Positions 45,757 through 56,363 are shown, numbered from the stretch's first letter. The stretch is DNA of 64,000 nt from Nitrospirota bacterium (GCA_023229435.1 JALNZF010000002.1:248001-312000); one strand, 5' to 3'. Numbers and translations are program-made. Notes: generated from the sequence alone by a model not told the origin.

Positions 45757-46977
45757 GTGGCAAAAAAACCGAATAATGTGCTCGTAGGTCTGGACCTGGG
45801 AACGACCAAGGTCTGCGCCATCGTCGGTGATGTCAAGGACGACGGACAGGTGGACATCATCGGGATCGGCATCAGTCCTTCGCACGGACTTAAAAAAGGC
45901 GTGGTCGTCAACATTGACAGCACGGTGGAGTCCATCAAAAAAGCCGTGCACGAGGCCGAGCTTATGGCCGGTGTGGAGATCAACGCCGTGTATGTGGGGA
46001 TCTCCGGCAACCACATCAAGGGAATGAACTCGCGCGGCGTGGCGGCGATCAAGAATCGGGAGGTCGGACCGGCGGACGTGGCGCGGGCCATCGACGGGGC
46101 GCGGGCGGTGAATATTCCCATGGACCAGCAGATCCTCCATGTTCTGCCGCAGGAATTCATCATCGACGATCAGGACGGGATCAAGGACCCGCTGGGAATG
46201 TCGGGCACGCGGCTTGACGTCAAGGTCCACATCATCACCGGCGCGGTGACCGCCATTCAGAACATCGTGAAAAGCTGCTCGCGCGCGGGGCTGCATGTGA
46301 ACGACCTGGTGCTGCAGCCGCTCGCCTCGAGCAGGGCGGTGCTCACCTCCGAGGAGCAGGAACTCGGCGTGGTCGTCGTGGACATCGGCGGCGGGACAAC
46401 GGACCTGGCGTTCTTCCTCGAGGGCAGCCTGTGGCACACCGAGGTGCTTCCCATCGGCGGAAATCATCTTACAAACGACATCGCCATCGGCCTGCGCACC
46501 CCGGCCTCGGAGGCGGAAAAGATCAAGATCAAGTACGGGTGCGCCCTGTCTTCCCTCGTCAAGCACGAGGAAAGCCTCGATGTTCCCAGTGTGGGCGGAC
46601 GGCCGCCCCGGCTCCTTTCGCGCCAGATCCTGTGTGAGATCATCGAGCCCCGTGTGGAAGAGCTGTTCGGCATGATACAGCAGCGGCTCAAGAAGACCGG
46701 GTTCGAGGACATGTTCGCCTCCGGCGTCGTGCTTACCGGCGGCACGGCCCTGATGGAAGGCGTACAGGACGCCGCAGAGCGCTATCTTGGTCTGCCGATC
46801 CGGCGCGGCGTCCCGAGGAACATCGGCGGCCTCATGGATGTGGTGAACAGCCCGATATATGCCACGGGCGTGGGGCTTGTGCTTTACGGCGCGGAGAATG
46901 CGCAGGCTGCGCCGCGAAAATTCAGGAGCAACGGAAGCCTGAAGCGCCTCTGGAAGTGGGTGGAAGGATTCGTCTAA
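45757..46977 (+). CDS. ftsA: divisome actin-like protein FtsA
   Basis: 406 residues from GTG 45757 with AAGGAGG five bases upstream. It tethers FtsZ to the inner membrane. ATPase-fold motifs are present: VGLDLGTTKVCAIVG (about 9-23), the 1C domain replacing actin subdomain 1B (about 85-165), VVDIGGGTTDLAFF (about 206-219) and VVLTGGTALMEGV (about 327-339). The C-terminus ends in an amphipathic membrane-targeting helix (LKRLWKWVEGFV). It lies directly before ftsZ. Confidence 0.95.
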   Translation: MAKKPNNVLVGLDLGTTKVCAIVGDVKDDGQVDIIGIGISPSHGLKKGVVVNIDSTVESIKKAVHEAELMAGVEINAVYVGISGNHIKGMNSRGVAAIKNREVGPADVARAIDGARAVNIPMDQQILHVLPQEFIIDDQDGIKDPLGMSGTRLDVKVHIITGAVTAIQNIVKSCSRAGLHVNDLVLQPLASSRAVLTSEEQELGVVVVDIGGGTTDLAFFLEGSLWHTEVLPIGGNHLTNDIAIGLRTPASEAEKIKIKYGCALSSLVKHEESLDVPSVGGRPPRLLSRQILCEIIEPRVEELFGMIQQRLKKTGFEDMFASGVVLTGGTALMEGVQDAAERYLGLPIRRGVPRNIGGLMDVVNSPIYATGVGLVLYGAENAQAAPRKFRSNGSLKRLWKWVEGFV

Positions 46978-47006
46978 CTCAGGGCAACAATAAGGGGGGC
47001 CAGGTC

Positions 47007-48278
<1,272 letters not shown>

Positions 48279-48336
48279 ACTTGATCACAGCGAAAGCAGA
48301 CTCGAAATTGCAATATAAGCATGCAGAGACAATGCC

Positions 48337-48365
48337 TTGACTTTAACTGTTTTCCCCGATATTTT
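48337..48365 (+). promoter_or_regulatory. predicted promoter of the DarTG island
   Basis: TTGACT at 48337-48342, a 17-base spacer and TATTTT at 48360-48365. It lies 58 bp after the ftsZ stop and 44 bp before the first island gene, so the island can be transcribed independently of the dcw operon. The fit to consensus is moderate. Confidence 0.45.
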
Positions 48366-48408
48366 GTTGTTAATAGTTCTCTTACTGGGTGGAAAGGAAT
48401 ATTCTGCT

Positions 48409-48867
48409 ATGTCATACGTATCAGAAAAGAATCAAGGCAGAAAAAAGCTGCGAGTTCTCGATTTTGATTTGCCTTTCTTGGCATCAGAGGCCGCAATCGA
48501 TATTGATAATTTGCTTTCAAACAGATCAAAAGAATTGACTGCAATGAGGCTTTTAGCCGACCAATTACGAAATTCAATCGAGATCAGTTCTTCCGGTAAA
48601 CCACATCGCGCTCTGATGGACCCGGCGACGCTGACTATACTTGGCGAGGCTGTGGCGCGCGCCGCAGGTGAGGGTTATGCACAGAATGTTGATGATTTGC
48701 TTGTCGATGTTGTCAAGATCGGCACCGAATTGTCGAGCGATGATCCAACAAAGAACTTTAAGGAGCTTGAGCGAGCGCGGGACTTTTGCGTAGCTCTATC
48801 TATGGCAGTCGTGGCCTATCACAAATCAATCAGTAACTTAAGCCCGCAACATCCATTTCGAAGGTAA
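48409..48867 (+). CDS. uncharacterised protein heading the darTG cluster
   Basis: 152 residues from ATG 48409 (MSYVSEKNQGRKKLRVLDF), preceded by AAAGGA. A longer frame from 48337 has a hydrophobic leader that overlaps the promoter and is rejected. The protein is helical with a conserved-looking centre (HRALMDPATLTILGEAVARA) and ends in YHKSISNLSPQHPFRR. I do not recognise a family. It lies 2 bp before the next small gene and on the same strand as darT and darG, so it is probably part of the same transcript. It could be a regulator or an accessory antitoxin. Confidence 0.6.
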   Translation: MSYVSEKNQGRKKLRVLDFDLPFLASEAAIDIDNLLSNRSKELTAMRLLADQLRNSIEISSSGKPHRALMDPATLTILGEAVARAAGEGYAQNVDDLLVDVVKIGTELSSDDPTKNFKELERARDFCVALSMAVVAYHKSISNLSPQHPFRR

Positions 48868-48869
48868 CA

Positions 48870-49088
48870 ATGGATATTACGATTGACCATGCTCGAGAAA
48901 CAATAGCTGCCATTCGAGTAGAGATCGAACGTTTGAAGCAATCAGAATTTACTTACACCCACCCGCATGCGGTATTGAACCAGCTGGAAAAAAGCCCGAA
49001 CGTCAATCCGTGCTGGAGAAAGTATCGCAACCACCTTTTGGAGCGGGCTGAAGCTGTAGCCTCAGACTGCCGGAGGAATGCCGTATGA
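48870..49088 (+). CDS. small unknown protein coupled to darT
   Basis: 72 residues, charged and probably helical (RETIAAIRVEIERLKQSEF). No recognised motif and no membrane segment. The stop codon overlaps the darT ATG by 4 bp (ATGA at 49085-49088), the type of overlap seen in toxin-antitoxin operons. This supports it as a real gene of the cluster. Its role is unknown. Confidence 0.6.
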   Translation: MDITIDHARETIAAIRVEIERLKQSEFTYTHPHAVLNQLEKSPNVNPCWRKYRNHLLERAEAVASDCRRNAV

Positions 49089-49675
49089 GGCGTGAAGATC
49101 TACCGGAACTTCATTTTATCACTCCCATTCAGAACGTGACTTCCATTATGCAATATGGTATTCTATGCAACAAAAAGGCAAGACACCTTCAGCATAGCTC
49201 GGTAGCCATGCAGGTAATACAGGATCGGCGCGCTTGCAAAGCAGTGCCTGGCGGTAAAGCTCTCCACGATTATGTGAATCTCTATATGTATGCTCGCAAT
49301 CCGATGATGCGGAAACTTGCTGATCACCACGAAGAGTTATGTGTGTTGCGTGTCGGGCCGGATGTTATGGATACTCCGCAAGCAATAGTAACTGACGGCA
49401 ACGCGGCAAGCGGTTATACGGTGTTTCTTCCGTCACCAGCAGGTCTCGGCAGAGTAAATAAGGATTCCGTGTTTGCCGAGTACTGGACTGATCCAGATGA
49501 GTTTAGACAGTGGGAAAAGAAACGCATGAAGTGCGCTGAAGTGCTCGTGCCAGACAAAGTAGATTCGGGCTACATCTTAGGCGCCTATGTTTCCTGCGAT
49601 GCGGCAAAAAACAAGTTGATCTCCGCAGGTTTTTCTTTATCAATTACGAAAGATACCCATCTATTCTTTCAGTAG
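49085..49675 (+). CDS. darT: DarT-type DNA ADP-ribosyltransferase toxin
   Basis: 196 residues. DarT (DUF4433) transfers ADP-ribose from NAD onto single-stranded DNA bases, blocking replication and stopping phage. The N-terminal block ELHFITPIQNVTSIMQYGIL (residues 8-27) is the family start. YVNLYMYARNPMM (about 60-72) follows, and the catalytic Glu sits in KCAEVLVPDKV (about 151-161). It is 15 bp upstream of darG. Key residues appear intact, so the toxin is probably active when not antagonised. Confidence 0.88.
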   Translation: MRREDLPELHFITPIQNVTSIMQYGILCNKKARHLQHSSVAMQVIQDRRACKAVPGGKALHDYVNLYMYARNPMMRKLADHHEELCVLRVGPDVMDTPQAIVTDGNAASGYTVFLPSPAGLGRVNKDSVFAEYWTDPDEFRQWEKKRMKCAEVLVPDKVDSGYILGAYVSCDAAKNKLISAGFSLSITKDTHLFFQ

Positions 49676-49690
49676 CAGTGAGGTATCGCT

Positions 49691-50821
49691 ATGATTAAAG
49701 TGCTCGAAGGTGACATGTTCCAATCGACTTCGCAAACGCTCGTTAATACCGTCAACTGCGTCGGTATCATGGGCAAGGGAGTTGCTCTTGAATTCAAGAA
49801 CAGATTCCCGGACATGTTCAAAGACTATGTTGAACGTTGTAATCGTGGTGAGGTTAAGTTAGGTCAGCCCTATATTTACAAATCCTTATTCCTGCCGTGG
49901 ATACTGAATTTTCCCACAAAAGATCATTGGCGGTCCGTCACCAATTTACAGGATATTGTTCGCGGGCTTGACTATCTGCTGAGTCACTATAAGGAATGGG
50001 GCATTACATCAATTGCCGTTCCTCCACTCGGCTGTGGTCATGGGCAACTCGAATGGCGAATTGTCGGACCAACGCTATACTCTTATCTAAGCAAGATGGA
50101 TGTTGTTGTTGAGCTCTACGCGCCATATGGGACGCCGCATGAGCAATTGCAGCCCGAGTTTTTCGGGCAAGCTTCAAAGGCGGCACCGAAAGCGTCCTCC
50201 ATGCCCGCACCACAGTGGATTAAGCCGTCATGGATAGCTCTTGTGGAAATCCTTCGGCGCATTGAAGAGCAGCCGTATCATTGGTCCGTAGGAAGAACGG
50301 TGTTTCAAAAGATCGCCTACGTGGCGACCGAGGAAGGGCTTCCAACAGAGTTACATTACAAAAAAAGCAGCTTTGGTCCATTTGCAGCCGACCTGAAGGG
50401 TCTTGAAGCGCGTCTTCTTAACAATGGATTAATTCAGGAAGACCGATGCGGCAATATGTTCAGAATCAAAGTCGGATCTACATTTGCAGATGCAAAAAAA
50501 GCGTATGCAGACGATCTCTCCAGATGGGAGAGTATTATTGATAAAACCACTGACTTGTTCATGCGTATTAATACAAAACAAGCGGAGCTCATTGCCACCG
50601 TACTTTTCGCCTCACGGGGTCTGCGTGAGGCCGGTAAAGATGTTCCTGCAGAACGCGATGTGCTTGATTATGTCATGCAATGGAAACACCGTAGAAGACC
50701 GCCACTCGATCAAGGTGATGTGGCTTTGACCATAAGAAACCTTGCCGCGCTAAGCTGGCTCAAGGTGAGTGCCAGTAAAGACCTCCCGTTGCCAGAAGAC
50801 GTATTCGCTGATGCCTGCTGA
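49691..50821 (+). CDS. darG: DarG-type macrodomain antitoxin
   Basis: 376 residues. The N-terminal macrodomain (1-155) removes ADP-ribose from DNA. It has LEGDMF (5-10), the catalytic-loop NTVNCVGIMGKGVALEFK (19-36) and PPLGCGHGQLEW (about 117-128). The C-terminal domain (about 175-376) includes WSVGRTVFQKIAYVATEEGLP and probably binds and blocks DarT directly, as in characterised DarTG. It follows darT on the same strand. Full length and intact motifs suggest a working antidote. Confidence 0.9.
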   Translation: MIKVLEGDMFQSTSQTLVNTVNCVGIMGKGVALEFKNRFPDMFKDYVERCNRGEVKLGQPYIYKSLFLPWILNFPTKDHWRSVTNLQDIVRGLDYLLSHYKEWGITSIAVPPLGCGHGQLEWRIVGPTLYSYLSKMDVVVELYAPYGTPHEQLQPEFFGQASKAAPKASSMPAPQWIKPSWIALVEILRRIEEQPYHWSVGRTVFQKIAYVATEEGLPTELHYKKSSFGPFAADLKGLEARLLNNGLIQEDRCGNMFRIKVGSTFADAKKAYADDLSRWESIIDKTTDLFMRINTKQAELIATVLFASRGLREAGKDVPAERDVLDYVMQWKHRRRPPLDQGDVALTIRNLAALSWLKVSASKDLPLPEDVFADAC

Positions 50822-50889
50822 CGACATTCAAACGGTTTTGTTCTACCGAAGAAACTGCTGCTTTCACATAAGCAAGAGTTAGAATTTTA

Positions 50890-50916
50890 TCGCGCAACAG
50901 CAACGCTGATGCGCGA
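50890..50916. promoter_or_regulatory. inverted repeat upstream of the type III R-M genes
   Basis: TCGCGCA (50890-50896) and TGCGCGA (50910-50916) are perfect 7-bp arms with 13 bases between, centred about 40 bases before the mod ATG. It could be an operator or an mRNA hairpin. The surrounding 122-bp spacer is the only gap between darG and mod where a separate promoter could lie. Confidence 0.4.
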
Positions 50917-50943
50917 AATTCATTTCATTGCAGTAAACTTCAA

Positions 50944-52551
50944 ATGCCGACATTAAACTGGATAGGAAGAAAAGCGGTTGAGAACCATCACAAGCAGGTG
51001 CCATTTCATCTGCTGAAGGAAGTGCCGGAACTGTCGGTGGGCGATCCCGGCAGTGGCAATCTGCTTGTGGAAGGGGACAACCTTCTCGCGCTAAAAGCTC
51101 TCCTCCCGTATTACTCTGGACAGGTGAAGTGCGTTTGCATTGATCCGCCATACAATACCGGCAATGAGGGATGGAAATACAATGACAATGTGAACAGCCC
51201 GGAAATGAGCGAGTGGCTTGGGAAGGTCGTCGGTAAGGAAGCGGAGGATTTAACGCGACACGACAAATGGCTTTGCATGATGTATCCACGCCTCGCATTG
51301 CTTCGCCAATTTCTGCGACCTGATGGCGCAATCTTCGTCTGCATTGATGATGTGGAAGTGGCCCATCTTCGACTCTTAATGGATGAGCTTTTTGGCTCGC
51401 ATAATTTTATCGTAAACTTCGTGTGGCAATCAAAAGACACCCCCGGAAATAACAGCAGTGGCGTAGCTGAAACACATAACCATATCATAGCCTACCGTCG
51501 CTCCGATGCCTTTCAGCCGAATCTTTTAGCTCGCAATGAAAAGCAAGTGGGCACATATACAAATCCGGACAATGATCCACGCGGACCGTGGCTTGCTGCG
51601 CCACTGACACGTGTTGAGCATCGCGATCGTGATTATTATGCTCTTAAGAATCCGGCAGGAAGAGAGATCCATCCGCCAAAGGGCAGCAGTTGGAGGCGAC
51701 CACCTGATAAAATGAAACAGTTGGCCTCTGATAATAGAGTTTGGTGGGGTAAATCTGGAGATTCTGAATTTCCCATGGAGAAGAAGTTTCTCTCCGAAGC
51801 AAAAGAGGGCGTTGTTAACCAAACATGGTGGCCCTATGACTTTGCTGGTAGCACGCGAAATGCAAGCGCAGAAATGAAAGAACTTTTTGGTGGTGAAAAA
51901 CCTTTTGATACCCCGAAGCCAACACGGCTATTTAAAGTTATTATTTCACTCGCTAGTGATTCCAATGACCTAGTCCTTGACTCTTTCGCTGGCAGTGGCA
52001 CAACTGGTAACGCAGTTTTGAGCTTGAATAAGCAGGATGGAGGTAATCGCCGATTTATCCTTGTGGAAATGGAACCAAAGATCGCGCGTGAAATAACAGT
52101 GGAGCGTGTGCGCCGCGTGATAGAAGGATATAAAAATCTTAAAGATGAGGACGTCGCGGGTTTGGGCGGCGGTTTTCGTTTTGCGACATTAGGTGAACCG
52201 CTTTTTGATGAAAGAGGGAACATTCGCAGTTCAGTGAGATTTGCTGATCTTGCGCTGCATGTATATTTCACAGAAACAGGCGAACCGCTGCCGAAGCAGG
52301 CGAAAGCAAACAGCCCCTTAATCGGAATATGTAATGGCGTTGCGGTCTATTTGCTCTACAACGGTATATTGAAAGATAAAACACCGGATGGTGGAAACGT
52401 TCTGACAGCAAGCATTCTTGCACATTTGAACAAGCACAACGGCCCGAAAGTGATCTATGGTACGGCCTGCCGGATTGGGCCGGAGCGGTTGCGGCGGGAG
52501 AACATTGTATTCAAACAGTTGCCGTACAAATTGAGGGTTGATGCACTATGA
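50944..52551 (+). CDS. type III restriction-modification methyltransferase (Mod)
   Basis: 535 residues, a beta-class N6-adenine methyltransferase. Motif IV DPPY (67-70, in CIDPPYNTGNEGW) precedes motif I FAGSGTTGNAV (about 347-357), the permuted order of beta-class enzymes. LLVEGDNLLALKALLPYY (40-57) is a standard Mod opening. The middle (about 170-290) is the presumed target-recognition region. It overlaps the res gene by 4 bp (ATGA). It methylates one strand of an asymmetric site, which cannot be predicted here. Confidence 0.9.
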   Translation: MPTLNWIGRKAVENHHKQVPFHLLKEVPELSVGDPGSGNLLVEGDNLLALKALLPYYSGQVKCVCIDPPYNTGNEGWKYNDNVNSPEMSEWLGKVVGKEAEDLTRHDKWLCMMYPRLALLRQFLRPDGAIFVCIDDVEVAHLRLLMDELFGSHNFIVNFVWQSKDTPGNNSSGVAETHNHIIAYRRSDAFQPNLLARNEKQVGTYTNPDNDPRGPWLAAPLTRVEHRDRDYYALKNPAGREIHPPKGSSWRRPPDKMKQLASDNRVWWGKSGDSEFPMEKKFLSEAKEGVVNQTWWPYDFAGSTRNASAEMKELFGGEKPFDTPKPTRLFKVIISLASDSNDLVLDSFAGSGTTGNAVLSLNKQDGGNRRFILVEMEPKIAREITVERVRRVIEGYKNLKDEDVAGLGGGFRFATLGEPLFDERGNIRSSVRFADLALHVYFTETGEPLPKQAKANSPLIGICNGVAVYLLYNGILKDKTPDGGNVLTASILAHLNKHNGPKVIYGTACRIGPERLRRENIVFKQLPYKLRVDAL

Positions 52552-55121
52552 TTCTAAAATCCTATCAAGTTGATGCCCTGTACTGGCTTGAAGAGTTCTT
52601 CAAACGCTGCAAGTTGAGCAATAACCCGCGCCTTGCCTATGAAGAAACAACAAAGGAATGGCGCGGTATCCCCCTGCATTATAAAGCGCTCCCCTCCCTT
52701 TCGAGAGTTCCCTATGTGTGTTTGCGCATTCCCACCGGAGGCGGTAAAACACTCATTGGCGGCATGGCGATCGAACGGGCAAACCGCAGTCTTCTCTTTA
52801 CTCGGTATAGCGTAACCCTCTGGCTCGTGCCCTCCGAGCCGATTCGTGAACAGACTTTGAAGTCGCTCCGCAATCCTTCTAATCTTCTCCATCAAGCCGT
52901 TTATTCAGCGCTTGGAGACGTGACCGTAATGGAAATCGACGAAGCGTTGCGAGTGAAGCCGCACGTACTGAACGGTTCAAATGTGATCATCGTAGCGACG
53001 ATGCAGGCTTTTAAACAGGAAGACAAAGATCGCCTAAGTGTTTATAAACAGAACTCCGATATGCAATCTCATTTCGAAGGAATTACCGACCAAAAGGTTA
53101 TCGGCAACCAATCGTTCGTTGATGCTCTTCGACTGCGGCATCCCTTTGTGATCGTGGATGAGGCGCACAATCAGGGCACGCCACTTGCCTTTGAAACGCT
53201 TGCCCGTTTCGAGCCGAGCGCGATCCTGGAGTTGACTGCAACGCCTGACCGGTCACGCCAACCGAGCAATGTGCTTTTCAGCGTGGGCGCATCCACTTTG
53301 TGGTCAGCAGAAATGATTAAAATGCCGCTCGATCTTGTGCGCCGGGAAAACTGGCTTGATGCTCTTCGGGACGCTATCGGTTGCTTGAATAAACTACAAA
53401 CAAAAGCCGCGGCTGAACGAGCGACTACGGGTGATTATCTGCGCCCTATCATGCTTCTTCAAGCAGAGCGTCATAATACCGAGCATGAGACAATCGTTCC
53501 GGAAAAGGTGAAGCAGACACTCATAGATGATTTCAGCATCCCGGAAGGCGAGATCAAGATTGCAACAGGGGCCATAGATGAAATAGCCGGCAATGATGTG
53601 TTGTCCGAGAAGTCGAAAGTGCGATTCATCATTACGATAGATAAGCTTCGGGAGGGATGGGACTGTCCCTTTGCCTATGTGCTTTGTTCATTCCGCAATA
53701 CGAGTTCTTCCACGGCGGCCGAACAGATCTTAGGCAGAATCCTTCGCATGCCCGGCGCGAAGAAAAAGATCAACCCGGAATTGAACGAGGCGTATGCTTT
53801 TATTACATCGACTGATTTCCAGGCTACAGTTGCCAGCTTACGAGACGGTCTTGTCAAGAATGGATTTGAACGGCAGGAGACGAAGGACCTTATCCACACA
53901 GAGGAGGAACAGGGACAGGATGATCTTTTCATTCTGGCGGCCGGTCTGACCTTTACCACCTCTGAGATACCCGAACCGGAGGCGATACCTTCCGTGCTTG
54001 AAAACAAGGTTGAGATCGCACCGGAGGCAGGTACTGTTACCTTGAAGGGGAAATTCACTCCTAAACAAGCGGAGGCACTGGAAAACATTTTCCAAACACA
54101 AGCGGGCAAGAATGCCATCCGGACGGCGTTATCAAGATTGGGCGCGCCACAAGCTCTGCACCAGAAAACACCGTCTGAACTTGGAGAACTGTTCCGCGTC
54201 CCACTCCTTGCTCTGCGGCAAGGCGATCTCTGGGAGCCCTTCGAGGAAACGCATCTCTTACAAGGCGATTGGCGGCTACTCGATTATTCTAGCGAGTTAA
54301 ACGAAAGTGAATTTAAGAGGCCTGAGCTTAGGGCACAGGGCGGGCGCTTTCTGGTCCGGGAAGAATCTATTCGCTTCGAGTATTTCGATGATATCGAGGC
54401 CCAACTTGCATTGCTTGATTTCTTTACAGAATGGGACCAGGTTCAGCTTGTAGCCTGGCTGGAGCGAAATGTTCCCGACGAGAGCATCCTGCCGGATGAA
54501 AAGGCGGCGTATCTGAATAAAGCCGTTACATGGCTGATACAGCATCGCGGTTTTACAATTGAGGAACTGGCTTATGCAAAGTTTCGGTTACGTGCCGAGC
54601 TTGAAAACAAGATCAAAGATGCCAAACGACAAGCAATGCAGCGGATTTATCAAGCCTTACTCTTCCAACCAGACCTGTTTATATCTGATGGCCGTTGTGA
54701 AATGATCTTTGAGCAGGGCCGCTATGCTTATGATCGACTATATTGTGGCTTTGTCGATCTGCCCAAGCATTTCTTTCCGCACATCGGTAATTTAGGCGCT
54801 GAGGGCGAGGAGTTCGACTGCGCGTTGTTTCTTGCAACGCAACTTGAAGGCGTCAAGTTCTGGGTGCGCAATGTGGAGCGAAAGCCGACATCCTTCTCAT
54901 TGCAAACAAGCACCGACCGCTTCTATCCGGACTTCATTTGCAGACTGGAAGATGGCCGAAACCTGATTGTGGAGTATAAGAACATCAGGGATTGGGATTT
55001 GCCTGATAATGATGAAAAACGCAAGCTTGGCGCATTGTGGGAAATACGCAGTGGCGGCAAGGGGCTCTTCATAATGCCGAGAGGGAAAGACTTTGAGGCG
55101 ATACGAGCCAGATTGAAGTAG
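52548..55121 (+). CDS. type III restriction endonuclease subunit (Res)
   Basis: 857 residues. An SF2 helicase/translocase with Walker A PTGGGKT (about 62-68), DEAH in VDEAHNQG (about 203) and TATPDR (about 231), followed by the C-terminal motor with TSSSTAAEQILGRILRMPG (about 385-403). A C-terminal PD-(D/E)xK nuclease is visible: PD in FYPDFICRLEDG, then the ExK triad in LIVEYKN (about 808-814). Together with Mod it forms the ATP-dependent restriction complex. Both motor and nuclease motifs look intact. Confidence 0.9.
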   Translation: MILKSYQVDALYWLEEFFKRCKLSNNPRLAYEETTKEWRGIPLHYKALPSLSRVPYVCLRIPTGGGKTLIGGMAIERANRSLLFTRYSVTLWLVPSEPIREQTLKSLRNPSNLLHQAVYSALGDVTVMEIDEALRVKPHVLNGSNVIIVATMQAFKQEDKDRLSVYKQNSDMQSHFEGITDQKVIGNQSFVDALRLRHPFVIVDEAHNQGTPLAFETLARFEPSAILELTATPDRSRQPSNVLFSVGASTLWSAEMIKMPLDLVRRENWLDALRDAIGCLNKLQTKAAAERATTGDYLRPIMLLQAERHNTEHETIVPEKVKQTLIDDFSIPEGEIKIATGAIDEIAGNDVLSEKSKVRFIITIDKLREGWDCPFAYVLCSFRNTSSSTAAEQILGRILRMPGAKKKINPELNEAYAFITSTDFQATVASLRDGLVKNGFERQETKDLIHTEEEQGQDDLFILAAGLTFTTSEIPEPEAIPSVLENKVEIAPEAGTVTLKGKFTPKQAEALENIFQTQAGKNAIRTALSRLGAPQALHQKTPSELGELFRVPLLALRQGDLWEPFEETHLLQGDWRLLDYSSELNESEFKRPELRAQGGRFLVREESIRFEYFDDIEAQLALLDFFTEWDQVQLVAWLERNVPDESILPDEKAAYLNKAVTWLIQHRGFTIEELAYAKFRLRAELENKIKDAKRQAMQRIYQALLFQPDLFISDGRCEMIFEQGRYAYDRLYCGFVDLPKHFFPHIGNLGAEGEEFDCALFLATQLEGVKFWVRNVERKPTSFSLQTSTDRFYPDFICRLEDGRNLIVEYKNIRDWDLPDNDEKRKLGALWEIRSGGKGLFIMPRGKDFEAIRARLK

Positions 55122-55405
55122 TTGAACTTTGTCTAAGCCTGCAGATCAAATTGGCAATATATCAAAATGAAGTAACGCTCACGACCGGCCTTTTTTATGA
55201 TTTTGCGTTTCATGCGTTAAATGTCTTAATTTTCTTTTCGGACTTTGATAGGGATCTTTTAATCGATTCCATCGGAGGTTGCTTCATTATTACCCGTTCC
55301 GGCTGAGTCTTCATCGTTCATACCAGTTGATCTTCATCCGCCTGTGATTTCATCCAAGAACGCCGCCTGCCAAAACCTGCCTTTGTAATAATATCAAACA
55401 AGCTA

Positions 55406-55434
55406 TTGACAGATTATCGTACCTGTGATAATAT
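55406..55434 (+). promoter_or_regulatory. promoter with inverted-repeat operator for the Panacea module
   Basis: TTGACA (55406-55411), 17 bases, TAATAT (55429-55434); predicted start near 55441. The inverted repeat ATTATC / GATAAT (about 55413-55418 and 55427-55432) lies between the promoter elements. It is a good candidate operator for the XRE protein encoded downstream. In the 448-bp spacer, bases 55122-55405 show no gene or structure I can support. Confidence 0.7.
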
Positions 55435-55440
55435 GGGTTT

Positions 55441-55550
55441 ACCCCGTTAGAGAAAGCCTCCACGTCTATGGCGTGGTACGTATTATTCATTCAATTGTGT
55501 TTCTTAATCACAATCTTATGTCATTAGAAAGCGAAGTTCTCTAACGGGGT
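55441..55550 (+). ncRNA. 5' leader closed by a 14-bp perfect inverted repeat (structured RNA or small MITE)
   Basis: ACCCCGTTAGAGAA (55441-55454) and TTCTCTAACGGGGT (55537-55550) are perfectly complementary. The first arm begins at the predicted transcription start. The second ends five bases before the AAGGGAGGT ribosome site of the XRE-Panacea gene. A smaller hairpin CCACG/CGTGG (55460-55476) lies inside. The whole could be a cis-acting structured leader. Equally, it could be a 110-bp palindromic repeat, since CCCCGTTAGAG also occurs in the hairpin at 28723-28749. Confidence 0.5.
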
Positions 55551-55569
55551 TTATCAAGGGAGGTATCGG

Positions 55570-56358
55570 ATGAGCATTTATGAAAAAATTGGACGCCGCG
55601 TCAAGGAACTGCGGGATAAGGCCGACATGAGCCAGGACGCGCTTGCGAAGATCATGAAACTGCCCCGCCCGGCCGTCTCTCAGATCGAAAGCGGCGCGCG
55701 GAAGATCGCTACCGATGAGCTTGTTACGTTATCGCAGATATTCCATGTGACAATAGATGATCTCTTAAATCCTGGGAAAGAGCCGGAAGTCCGCCTGCCT
55801 GAGGGGAAAGAAGAGAAAACGGTCAAACAACAGATGCGTATCAGCGTTCCGCAGAAAAACCTCCAAAAGTTCAAGGAGGTTCTGCTGTACATTCTGAACA
55901 AGGTCGGCGCAAAAGAAAACATCGGCGAAACCGTTATCTACAAACTCCTCTACTTCATAGACTTCGACTTCTATGAAAAATATGAGGAGCAGTTGGTCGG
56001 CGCTACCTACATCAAAAACAAATATGGCCCAACGCCGGTCGAGTTCGTCAAGATCGTCGAGAAAATGATCAAGGACGGAGCGATCGAAAAGGTCAAGAGC
56101 GAGTACTTCAAGTTACAGCAGACCAAGTATCTGCCGCGCCGGAAGCCGGACATTGCGAAACTTACGTCATCCGAGATCGAAGTGATTGACGATGTCCTGA
56201 ACAGACTTTCCGACATGAATGCAAGCCAGATCAGCGCCTACTCTCATGGAGACGTGCCCTGGGTCACGACAAACGACGGCGATGCCATCGAGTATGAGTC
56301 TGTTTTTTACCGCACGCCGCCCTATTCCGTGCGGGCCTATGCGGAAGATAACGGATAA
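55570..56358 (+). CDS. XRE-HTH plus Panacea (DUF4065) domain antitoxin
   Basis: 262 residues. Residues 1-65 are an XRE/Cro HTH (RRVKELRDKADMSQDALAKI, AVSQIESGARKI). Residues about 105-255 are a Panacea domain: KLLYFIDFDFYEKYEE, NKYGPTPVEFVKIVE and ISAYSHGDVPW. Panacea proteins neutralise diverse toxins encoded next to them, and the HTH would repress their shared promoter. AAGGGAGGT at 55556-55564 precedes the ATG. The downstream RelE-like toxin frame begins within a few bases of its stop. Confidence 0.88.
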   Translation: MSIYEKIGRRVKELRDKADMSQDALAKIMKLPRPAVSQIESGARKIATDELVTLSQIFHVTIDDLLNPGKEPEVRLPEGKEEKTVKQQMRISVPQKNLQKFKEVLLYILNKVGAKENIGETVIYKLLYFIDFDFYEKYEEQLVGATYIKNKYGPTPVEFVKIVEKMIKDGAIEKVKSEYFKLQQTKYLPRRKPDIAKLTSSEIEVIDDVLNRLSDMNASQISAYSHGDVPWVTTNDGDAIEYESVFYRTPPYSVRAYAEDNG

Positions 56359-56363
56359 GCGAC

